64,000 nt of DNA, taken from the NCBI RefSeq assembly GCF_027924665.1, contig NZ_AP027043.1, positions 2,232,001 through 2,296,000 on the forward strand, read 5' to 3'. Position numbers and translations under genes: made by a program. Below the pieces are notes generated by a model that saw only the letters and a program-made list of their open reading frames with translations, had not been told where the DNA came from and did no database searches. The stretch is from Flavobacterium sp. GSB-24. GTDB taxonomy: Bacteria; Bacteroidota; Bacteroidia; Flavobacteriales; Flavobacteriaceae. This document shows positions 27,801 through 35,673 of this stretch, piece after piece (within the stretch, counting starts at the first letter, position 1; every line of letters begins with the position of its first letter).

Positions 27801-27897
27801 GGCAAGTTGTTTTGAGGCACTAATCGAATTTCGAGTGCCTCAAAACACAACTTGCCGTGTTCTGGCGAACACTAAAATCCGCCCTGCGGGACGGATT
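27801..27897. promoter_or_regulatory. Candidate origin of transfer (oriT): large inverted repeat plus second hairpin
   Basis: A 21-nt arm starting GGCAAGTTGT (27801-27821) and a 23-nt arm ending CAACTTGCC (27834-27856) are almost perfectly complementary, with two extra bases on the right, around a 12-nt spacer. A second stem, AATCCG (27876-27881) with CGGATT (27892-27897), follows. They begin 62 nt upstream of the mobA start, where oriT lies in CTnDOT-type elements. The nick site cannot be placed. Confidence 0.55.
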
Positions 27898-28447
27898 AAA
27901 TGTAGAGGGGAGAAACAGCTTAAGGCTGTTAACTTTTGTACCAGATAAGTCATATTGTTTTTGCATAAGTTGGTTACTAAAAATTACTATGCAAAGTAAA
28001 TGTCTCTTCTGCGCAAAATTGTAATCAAGAACAGTGGCAAACAATGCCAACAAGTGTCAATACGTTCCACCTTCGAATAGGGACATATATAATGGCATTT
28101 CTTTGAATGTGCAGACAGATGCAGAAAGGTATTTATGTTGTTACGCAGATCTATAATTGTGTAGACATTCATTTAGACCTACATCAGTTTATGGATGCGG
28201 ATATGTGCAGATGCACAGCTTTAAATACATAATTGTCTGTTTATAGAATTAGAAAAGTCAATAGGTATGATGGTACAAAATTAGTGATCTCGCTGCTTGC
28301 AGACCAATGGGCATATGACATTATTCAAGCAGTGGAATAAGTACTTCAATAGATATGTGTTTTTATACAATATTACATCTGTGTGAGTACTTGTAGATAT
28401 ATATTTCACTAAGAACAAATAGTAGTATATAATTTAATATATATAAA
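27898..28447. other. Intergenic region between the mob and parA operons
   Basis: About 550 bp separate two divergent operons. It should hold the parA promoter and perhaps further oriT or iteron-like sites. A segment TGCCAACAAGTGTCAAT (28044-28060) has a partial match, TGCCAACAATTACAAGTGTC, near 58452. No gene was found. Confidence 0.4.
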
Positions 28448-29215
28448 ATGAAAACAGAACACAAACCAGTATTTATTGCCTTTTCCTCCCAAAAGGGAGG
28501 TGTAGGCAAATCCACCTTTACGGCGCTTACAGCCAGCACACTTCATTATCGTCTGGGTTACAATGTGGCAGTATTTGATGCAGACTTTCCCCAATATAGC
28601 CTGATGAAAATGAAGGCCCGTGATCTGTCTATGGTTATGGAGAATGATTTTTTAAAAAAGGCTGCATTTAAACAATTTTCAAGCATTAACAAAAAAGCGT
28701 ATCCCATCATACAGCATAAAGCTGAAGGGGTACTGCGGGCTGCAGATGATTTTTTTGAAACTACAGATACTAAATTTGACTTTGTTTTTTTTGATCTTCC
28801 AGGAACGGTTAATACTCCAGGTATTTTAAAAGCCCTTGCCGGTATGCATCATATTTTTACGCCTATCACTGCAGATCGTGTGGTAATGGAAAGCTCGCTT
28901 ATTTTTACCCAGCTGATGAAGGATGTAATTATGAAAGAAGGAGAAAACGCCATTAAAACGATAAATCTGTTTTGGAATCAGGTGGATGGTCGTGAACGCT
29001 CTCCTTTGTATGATCTCTACACTAAACTTATTGAAGAGCTGGGATTAAACCTGATGCAATGTCAGGTAATGAACAGCATACGATTCCGTAAAGAAAGTGA
29101 AGCAGGTGCTAAAACCGTTTTTCGTTCTACTTTGATGCCGCCGGATGAGCGCTTGATGAGTGTCTGCCGTTTGGACCAATTTATGACAGAATTTTTAAGA
29201 ATAGTTCAATTGTAA
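28448..29215 (+). CDS. ParA-family ATPase (TraA-type)
   Basis: This is a 255-residue protein. A deviant Walker A, SSQKGGVGKST (K16, K21), begins at residue 13. Walker B is in FDFVFFDLPGTVNTP. Members of this family open the tra operon of Bacteroidota conjugative elements, where they may help partition or position the transfer machinery. The next gene starts 5 bp downstream and the third overlaps it, so all three are one operon. Confidence 0.9.
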   Translation: MKTEHKPVFIAFSSQKGGVGKSTFTALTASTLHYRLGYNVAVFDADFPQYSLMKMKARDLSMVMENDFLKKAAFKQFSSINKKAYPIIQHKAEGVLRAADDFFETTDTKFDFVFFDLPGTVNTPGILKALAGMHHIFTPITADRVVMESSLIFTQLMKDVIMKEGENAIKTINLFWNQVDGRERSPLYDLYTKLIEELGLNLMQCQVMNSIRFRKESEAGAKTVFRSTLMPPDERLMSVCRLDQFMTEFLRIVQL

Positions 29216-29219
29216 GGTT

Positions 29220-29633
29220 ATGGAAGAAAATCATCCAAAAAAAGAAAATATAGAAATCAACGAAGAATTGATGATGAACTTGATGGTAGACGGGGTAAAA
29301 AAGGAAGGCCTGCAGTTTGAGAAACAACAATCCGTAATTCCGATAAAGCCACCATTGGAAAAACCCATACCAAAGGACCGGAACCGGATCAGAAAAGTTA
29401 CAGAGGATTATGAAAGCATCTTTTTCAAAAAGCCCACTACAAATGCACGAGATGGTAAGACGGTTTATATCCGTCCTGATTTTCATGAGAAGCTGACCCG
29501 TATAGTCCAGGTAATAGGCGAAGATAAGATAACTATTTATGCCTATTTGGACAATCTGCTGGATTATCACTTTCAGGAATTCGGTGAACAGATCACAACA
29601 AGTTTCAATGGTAAATACAAACCTATTTTATGA
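29220..29633 (+). CDS. DUF3408 conjugal transfer protein (TraB/TraC-like)
   Basis: This is a 137-residue protein with a disordered N-terminal half and a C-terminal DUF3408 block (DYESIFFKKPTTNARDGKTVYIRPDFHEKLTRIVQVIGEDKITIYAYLDNLLDYHF). This block looks like a ribbon-helix-helix DNA-binding unit. It sits between the ParA gene and a membrane-anchored gene, the usual traA-traB order. Confidence 0.85.
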   Translation: MEENHPKKENIEINEELMMNLMVDGVKKEGLQFEKQQSVIPIKPPLEKPIPKDRNRIRKVTEDYESIFFKKPTTNARDGKTVYIRPDFHEKLTRIVQVIGEDKITIYAYLDNLLDYHFQEFGEQITTSFNGKYKPIL

Positions 29634-30265
29634 TTATGGAAACAGTAATTCTAGTCTGCCTGTTGATAATTATTGCCCTAATGTTGCATGATAAAATTAT
29701 TACCGATAGGAGCAAAGCACCAAAAAAAACACTTGAAAAATTTAGTGCGAATCTTCCCGATATTATGGGGCAGCCTAAGCTGCAAAAAAGCCTTTTGTTA
29801 CCTAATAGTGCCAATGTAAGCCAAAAAAAAGACTCTGAGAAGAAAACAGATAATTTTGATGTTGAAATAGAGAAAGGTGATAATATACAAATGCCCCAGA
29901 AAGGGCAGGAAGATGTTTTAAAAAGTATACCTGATTTAGAGCAAGAGGAAGAGGATTGGAAAAGGTATGGAATATCTGATGGTGATGACGGTTTTGCCCA
30001 AGGGGTTACCTTTGAAGAGCTAAGTTCCGTGTGGATGCTTCTGAAAAATGATAAAGTGGAGCCCTATCAAAAAGAAGCTGCGGTTACGACAGTTCGGAAA
30101 ATGCAAGGAACCGAATTATTTGCACTATTGGAAAATTCCATGGAAAGCACCTCCCGAAAAATAGGAGAGCTATTGGACGGGAGACTTTCTTCTGAAATCG
30201 AAGCAGACACTTCTACTTTTAGGAAAAATGATCTGAATGATTTTGATATTGGTGAGTTTGTGTAA
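29630..30265 (+). CDS. Membrane-anchored conjugal transfer protein (TraD-like)
   Basis: This is a 211-residue protein overlapping the previous gene by 4 bp. One N-terminal membrane helix (VILVCLLIIIALMLHDKII) is followed by a long acidic linker and a C-terminal helical domain with DGDDGFAQGVTFEELSSVW and GTELFALLENSMES. Proteins of this build close the parA-traB unit in CTnDOT-type elements and are called TraD there. The molecular role is unknown. Confidence 0.65.
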   Translation: MIMETVILVCLLIIIALMLHDKIITDRSKAPKKTLEKFSANLPDIMGQPKLQKSLLLPNSANVSQKKDSEKKTDNFDVEIEKGDNIQMPQKGQEDVLKSIPDLEQEEEDWKRYGISDGDDGFAQGVTFEELSSVWMLLKNDKVEPYQKEAAVTTVRKMQGTELFALLENSMESTSRKIGELLDGRLSSEIEADTSTFRKNDLNDFDIGEFV

Positions 30266-30690
30266 GCAAGCTCTTTTTTTGTTTTTGCTAAACGTCTTTT
30301 TATGTATTAGCATCACTATTTAAATAATCATTAAAAATATTTTTAGTGTACTTTGTTCGTATTGGTATTAACTTTAAATTCGCAAATATATACGTGTTAA
30401 TTATTGTATTATACAAATCCATCGACATTAAAATTGCATTGGGAGAACAATGAAAGAAGTAGTAGATAACTAGCTGGAATATTGTGAAAAAGTGTTAGTA
30501 TAGTTAGCAAATTTTTACCAATGAGTTAGACTTGAGAAAGAAACATTTTCACTAATAACTAAGCTTCGAGGGCTTGATACAAAAATAATCTTGAATTAAG
30601 CGAAATATCAATTTAGAAATACTGTTGCATTGATTAAACGGAATAAAAGAATTTAGAATCAGTAAGGATTCGTAGAATTAGAACTATAAA
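30266..30690 (+). other. Gap before the ROCO gene
   Basis: This is AT-rich intergenic DNA of 425 bp at a change from transfer genes to cargo. It contains no gene, no clear terminator and no convincing TAnnTTTG box. It is a likely insertion junction, since tra genes resume after the cargo gene. Confidence 0.4.
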
Positions 30691-33600
30691 ATGTTGAGCA
30701 TGAATGATTTTTTAAACAATAGTATTTTTGATGTCGATTGTGATTTATTATTGATACCAATTTCCACAAATGGTACTATTTCTAATTCTTTTAGGAGCGG
30801 TTTAGATGAACTAAATATTGCAACTGATCTTTGGAAGAAGAATAACTATGAACTTGGCGATGTAATACTATTACCTGAAAAAGCAAAGAGAAAACTAATT
30901 GCTTTTGTTTGCACGGTCGATGGAAATCAAAGTGCTTATTATGCTATCAGACTAATAGGAAAAAGATTATCAGAAAAAGTAGCGGAATTAAAACACATTA
31001 AGAAAATTGCTGCTCCATTATTAGGAACGGGAGCAGGTAAACTTCAACCACATTTAAGTCTAAATATTATGCGTTCTGCATTTTATGAAAATGAAAATGT
31101 ACAAGGTGCTGCGTTAACTTTTTGTACTCCTGATGAAGAAGTGCATTTCTCAGTAAGCAACCAGGTACTAAATATAGACACGCCCAGTGGTCAGCTCGTT
31201 ATTGAAGCCGAAATTCCTAATATCCGTATAAGCAAATTTGTTGAAGAAATCCAATATAATGAGCGGCCTTACTATGAATTAGCTGTAGAAAAATTTAATG
31301 AATACCTAGAACATGAATTACCTAAGGTTTTTTACGAACAATTAACAAATCAATTTAAGTCCTCAGGAGTTACTTTTAAGGAGTTCATCAATTCTGATTT
31401 ATCTAAAGAACAACATGAATTTACAATCCTTTGTGGAGAATTAATCGCATACATCGATTTTAATGCATACCATAAGAATATATGGAATAGATATCCAGAC
31501 AAACGTGTATTAGCTAAATCTGCTGTCCGTCAGAATGATTGGTTTTTGAACTTAGTCAAATTTAAGTTAACCAAAAAGGATAGCTCTTTGAGTCCTAGTA
31601 TTAAAAATGCATTCACATACCTAAAGTCCCCCAGTAATAATCTCACAATGCTTTCTGAGAATCATAGAAAGAAAGTTTTGGATAAAATTTTTCCTGAGGG
31701 TATTTATCATGATGGTATTGAAGATGCAATATTCAGTTTTTTTAGAAGACTAGGATTAAAAACCCAAAATCCTGAAAATTTCGGTGCCCTTTGTAGTCGC
31801 ATTCTTTATCTGCCATTTATCAAACCTATTTGGGACGAGGGTATTTCAAAGGATCATTTTCTTGAAGATAATCTAAGATACACTGATTTGTCGTTGGCAA
31901 GTTTTCTAATTGAGGATTGTATAAAAACCAATTCAAAAATATTGGATTTAGGGAATTGTGGATTAACAGATTTGGAGATTATACCTGAACTTTTTGAATG
32001 TACTCATATTGAAGTACTGATTTTAAGTAATGAATGGGCTGAATACAAAAATGGCAAATGGAGAAAACTTACCAGTAAAAACAAAGGAAATAGAAATAAT
32101 ATCCAATCTTTGCCAGTATCAATGAGTGAATTCTCCGAATTGAAAAGCTTAGTTTGCGGAGGCGATTGGAATGAGTATAATAACCAAAAATGGAACAGAT
32201 GGGGCATCACTTCCCTTGCTCCTATTTCCAAATTAAAAAAGCTTGAATACTTAAATTTAAGTAATAATGAGTTGACTAACATAATAGGTCTAAAGAAATT
32301 ATCCTCACTAAAAATCGTTCACCTAAATAATAATAATATTTCGAAAGTTGAAGTTTTAAATGAACTCCATAATCTTAAAGAGTTGTATCTAAGTAATAAT
32401 AAGATAAAGACAGTAGATTTTATTAGCGGATTAGATAATATTGAGACTTTAGACTTACATAACAATAGTATCAGAGATCTCCGACCGATTATAAAAATCA
32501 TTCAGAATATTGGGATTAGTAATGATAAATGGGAATTAAACACCTTAAATATAGCAAAGAATCCTTTGGAATTGCCACCAATGGAAATCGTAACTTTAGG
32601 CAAAGAAGCAGTTTTAGGAGTTCTTGATGATATAGAGAAAAGAGGTCGTTATGTCAATAAAGATATTAAGGTTATTCTTGTAGGTAATAGTGAAGTAGGT
32701 AAATCTACTCTGGTAAAATACTTAGACAAGGAAAGTGGTCTTGAAGATGAACATCTCCCTACACTTTGGATGGAAGAGAAGATTATAAAAAGTAAGTATT
32801 CGGTTAATACCATTGGAGAAGAATGTCTGCTGCATGTTTTTGATTTTGGTGGACATGATTATTATCACGACACTCATCATTTATTTTACAGCACTAATAC
32901 AATTTATCTCCTGTTATGGGATAAAGAAACAGATAATTTAAATACAAGAAAAATCACTCAGAAAACAAGAGAAAATTTAGAGATAGAAGTTGAAACACAA
33001 GATTATCCAATAAATTATTGGTTGGATTCCGTAAAGTTTTATACCAAAGATGTTGAAGCAGACAATTTTGAATTTGAGATTAAAAGAGATGTCACTTATG
33101 ACAGCCCACTTCTGTTGATTCAGAATAAGGTTGATAATGCTTCTAAAATTGTGTTTCAAGAGAATAAGACGCTATCGGAAGATTATTCTTTTATTTACGA
33201 CATGATTAATGTCTCGATTAAACCTAAAAGAAATTTAGACCATTTCGATAGTTTATTTTTGGAGATGCTCAATAAGATGAACATCATTGGAGCTGTTCTT
33301 CCAAAGTTCTATGAGACAATAAAAAATAGTATAAATTCTTATAAAGGAGAACCCGTTTTAACTTTTTTAGAATTTGTGAGTTACTGCAATAGAATACTTA
33401 AAAATCCCATTGATGATTCTCAAGCTAAAAGATTAGTTAAATATTTAGAACAAGTAGGACTTGTTTTATGTACTAGTAGAGGCACTGACGAAAAGATATA
33501 TATAGATAAGAAATGGGTTATCGAGAATATGCATAAAGTTCTTGAAAAGCTTGTGGATAGAAAGGGAGAATTTAGAAGAGATTATGTTGTAAGGCTTCTT

Positions 33601-34773
33601 GGAACTGATGATGGTAAGGTTGATGATTTACTTTTGATGATGGAAGAATTCAAGATTGTTTTTAAAAATCCTTACTCTGAGATGTATATAGCACCGCTTT
33701 ATTTGCCTAAAATTCCTGATGGAAAGATTAAGCTGTTTCTAAATGAAGGTCAGATTACATATCGAAGATTTGAGTTCAAAGGATTCATCCATAAAAATGT
33801 TATTTTAAGTATATTTCAAAAATTCGGAACGCTTTTTTCTTCTGATAAGAATAAAGATATATTTTATTATTGGAGAGACGGATTGATAATTAAGAATCCA
33901 AACACAGATGAAATTGTAATGATAAGGTTTCATCTTGGTAATGAAGACGGTAATGCCTGCATTGATATTAATGATTTATCACAAAAGGAAAACCCTCTAT
34001 TCAGGGACGATGTACTTAAGTTCATTAGAGATGTCAATCAGGGCTACGAACTGGAAGAAATGGTTACATTGGATGGTGTAGATTATATATCAAAAGAACT
34101 GCTTGAAAAATATGCAGAAATTGGTAAGTATATCTTTTCAGAGAAGAAATTATCAGAGCCTTTAAAATCAGAACAAAAAAAACTTTTTAAACTAAAAGAT
34201 TATATGGAATTTATAGACACGCCTGTTAAGAAGAAAAAAGTAGTAATATCATATTCTAAAAAAGATCTTGCTCATATACATACTCTTAGAAGATATTTAC
34301 AACCTTTAATTGATGCAGAACTAATTGAACAGCCATGGTATTGTACCAGTTTGAATCCGGGAGATGATTGGAACGCAAAGATTAAGCATAAATTTCAGGA
34401 GGCGGACATCGTATTTTTTATGATTAGCGAATATTTTTATAGTACGAAGTATATCATTGAACATGAAATAAAAACAGCTATTGATCGATATGATAATGGA
34501 GAAAATATAAAAATTGTACCGGTTATTTTAGAATTTTATGATTGGGGCAGAAAAGAACCTTACAACCTTCAACGATTTTCAGCCTTACCATACCAGGCGA
34601 AACCAATTAGTGATTTTGGTAACTCAAAAATGGCCTGGAGTACAATCACGGCATCAGTTAAAATGATGATTGAAAAAGATTTGGACCCAGGAAAAATAGA
34701 GATAATAGGACGTGATCTTGAGGAGATATACGAAAGACAAGTTAAGGGTAAATTAGATAATAATTCATTATAA
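30691..34773 (+). CDS. Macro-like - LRR - Roc/COR GTPase - TIR multidomain protein
   Basis: This is a 1360-residue protein. Residues about 5-150 resemble a macro domain (SIFDVDCDLLLIPIST and IAAPLLGTGAGKLQP). After an unrecognised helical region come leucine-rich repeats at about 405-620 (LKKLEYLNLSNNELTNI, LKELYLSNNKIKTVD). A Roc GTPase follows with its P-loop at 665-672 (GNSEVGKS), a D-F-G-G switch in HVFDFGGHDYYHDT and NKVD in LLIQNKVDNA, then a COR-like region. Residues about 1181-1330 form a TIR domain (VVISYSKKDLAH, EADIVFFMISEYFYSTKYIIEHEI). TIR domains can cleave NAD, and macro domains bind ADP-ribose-type ligands. This is a likely NLR-like defence sensor. It has its own terminator downstream. 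Confidence 0.85.
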   Translation: MLSMNDFLNNSIFDVDCDLLLIPISTNGTISNSFRSGLDELNIATDLWKKNNYELGDVILLPEKAKRKLIAFVCTVDGNQSAYYAIRLIGKRLSEKVAELKHIKKIAAPLLGTGAGKLQPHLSLNIMRSAFYENENVQGAALTFCTPDEEVHFSVSNQVLNIDTPSGQLVIEAEIPNIRISKFVEEIQYNERPYYELAVEKFNEYLEHELPKVFYEQLTNQFKSSGVTFKEFINSDLSKEQHEFTILCGELIAYIDFNAYHKNIWNRYPDKRVLAKSAVRQNDWFLNLVKFKLTKKDSSLSPSIKNAFTYLKSPSNNLTMLSENHRKKVLDKIFPEGIYHDGIEDAIFSFFRRLGLKTQNPENFGALCSRILYLPFIKPIWDEGISKDHFLEDNLRYTDLSLASFLIEDCIKTNSKILDLGNCGLTDLEIIPELFECTHIEVLILSNEWAEYKNGKWRKLTSKNKGNRNNIQSLPVSMSEFSELKSLVCGGDWNEYNNQKWNRWGITSLAPISKLKKLEYLNLSNNELTNIIGLKKLSSLKIVHLNNNNISKVEVLNELHNLKELYLSNNKIKTVDFISGLDNIETLDLHNNSIRDLRPIIKIIQNIGISNDKWELNTLNIAKNPLELPPMEIVTLGKEAVLGVLDDIEKRGRYVNKDIKVILVGNSEVGKSTLVKYLDKESGLEDEHLPTLWMEEKIIKSKYSVNTIGEECLLHVFDFGGHDYYHDTHHLFYSTNTIYLLLWDKETDNLNTRKITQKTRENLEIEVETQDYPINYWLDSVKFYTKDVEADNFEFEIKRDVTYDSPLLLIQNKVDNASKIVFQENKTLSEDYSFIYDMINVSIKPKRNLDHFDSLFLEMLNKMNIIGAVLPKFYETIKNSINSYKGEPVLTFLEFVSYCNRILKNPIDDSQAKRLVKYLEQVGLVLCTSRGTDEKIYIDKKWVIENMHKVLEKLVDRKGEFRRDYVVRLLGTDDGKVDDLLLMMEEFKIVFKNPYSEMYIAPLYLPKIPDGKIKLFLNEGQITYRRFEFKGFIHKNVILSIFQKFGTLFSSDKNKDIFYYWRDGLIIKNPNTDEIVMIRFHLGNEDGNACIDINDLSQKENPLFRDDVLKFIRDVNQGYELEEMVTLDGVDYISKELLEKYAEIGKYIFSEKKLSEPLKSEQKKLFKLKDYMEFIDTPVKKKKVVISYSKKDLAHIHTLRRYLQPLIDAELIEQPWYCTSLNPGDDWNAKIKHKFQEADIVFFMISEYFYSTKYIIEHEIKTAIDRYDNGENIKIVPVILEFYDWGRKEPYNLQRFSALPYQAKPISDFGNSKMAWSTITASVKMMIEKDLDPGKIEIIGRDLEEIYERQVKGKLDNNSL

Positions 34774-34855
34774 CTCTCTCTACATTCCACTAATTTTTAT
34801 CTAAGTATTCAAATTAATAAAATAATGTAAGATATACTAAGTTTAGCATAAAACG

Positions 34856-34888
34856 AGGCTGTTTCTAATTCTAGAGACAGCCTTTTTT
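34856..34888 (+). terminator. Rho-independent terminator after the ROCO gene
   Basis: AGGCTGTTTCTA and TAGAGACAGCCT pair with one mismatch around ATTC, followed by a T run. It isolates the ROCO gene from the tra operon that starts at 35024. Confidence 0.8.
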
Positions 34889-35023
34889 CATTTTTACACA
34901 GCCACACATTGCCAAACGATTCCGCTGATCACCACTTTATTACAGCACTTCTGTTTGCATAACACCTTTGTTCCCAAAGCCCGCATACTGCGGGATATCA
35001 ACAACAATTTAAAATGTTTGATT

Positions 35024-35329
35024 ATGGAAAAACAAAGAAAAAAAGTCGTGCATGCAATAGTGTTATTGCTCACAGGATTTGGTGCATTTGCACAAGGGGA
35101 TGGGACGGCAGGGATTACCGAAGCCACACAGATGGTTACTTCTTATTTTGATCCCGCTACACAGCTCATCTACGCCATAGGGGCAGTGGTGGGACTAATC
35201 GGAGGTGTTAAGGTATATAACAAATTCAGCAGCGGGGATCCCGATACAAGCAAAACTGCCGCAAGCTGGTTTGGGGCCTGTATTTTCCTGATTGTGGCCG
35301 CTACCATTCTACGTTCCTTCTTTCTTTAA
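35024..35329 (+). CDS. traE: Conjugal transfer protein TraE (DUF4134)
   Basis: The ATG at 35024 gives 101 residues; an upstream in-frame start is rejected because MEKQRKKVVHAIVLLLTGFGAFAQ is a normal signal-like start. Two membrane helices follow: LIYAIGAVVGLIGGVKVY and ACIFLIVAATILRSFF. This is DUF4134, a small VirB2/pilin-like membrane protein that opens the mating-channel operon. Confidence 0.9.
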   Translation: MEKQRKKVVHAIVLLLTGFGAFAQGDGTAGITEATQMVTSYFDPATQLIYAIGAVVGLIGGVKVYNKFSSGDPDTSKTAASWFGACIFLIVAATILRSFFL

Positions 35330-35340
35330 TCCGGGGCCTT

Positions 35341-35673
35341 ATGAGTACTTACAACATCAATAAAGGCATTGGAAGGACAGTCGAATTCAAGGGACTTAAA
35401 GCCCAGTATCTTTTCATTTTTGCGGGCGGACTCCTTGGAATACTGCTCTTGGTTATGATACTGTACATGGCAGGGCTCAATTCCTATGGCTGTTTGTTTG
35501 TAGGGGCAGGCGGCGCTTCGCTTATTGTGTGGCAGACCTTTTCTATGAACAAAAAATACGGCGAGCACGGGCTGATGAAAATTGGCGCGAGAAAAAGGCA
35601 TCCTCGCTACATTATCTGCCGAAAGGCGCTGCATCGCTGTCTGAAGTTTACCCCTAAAGCCGGCGCCTTATGA
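35341..35673 (+). CDS. traF: Conjugal transfer protein TraF (DUF4133)
   Basis: This is a 110-residue VirB3-like protein with the DUF4133 start (YNINKGIGRTVEFKGLKAQYLF), two membrane helices (LFIFAGGLLGILLLVMILYM and CLFVGAGGASLIVWQTF) and a basic tail. It overlaps traG by 4 bp, as usual for these VirB3/VirB4 partners. Confidence 0.92.
   Translation: MSTYNINKGIGRTVEFKGLKAQYLFIFAGGLLGILLLVMILYMAGLNSYGCLFVGAGGASLIVWQTFSMNKKYGEHGLMKIGARKRHPRYIICRKALHRCLKFTPKAGAL

Noticed and set aside
27740..27850. Upstream in-frame start for mobA
   Set aside because: The extension lies in the candidate oriT inverted repeat; the MSENN start fits the family.
29943..29960. Short match (GAGGAAGAGG) to the 3' end of tRNA-Ser, possible second att site
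   Set aside because: It lies inside the Glu-rich linker of a conjugal transfer gene and the match is short and imperfect.
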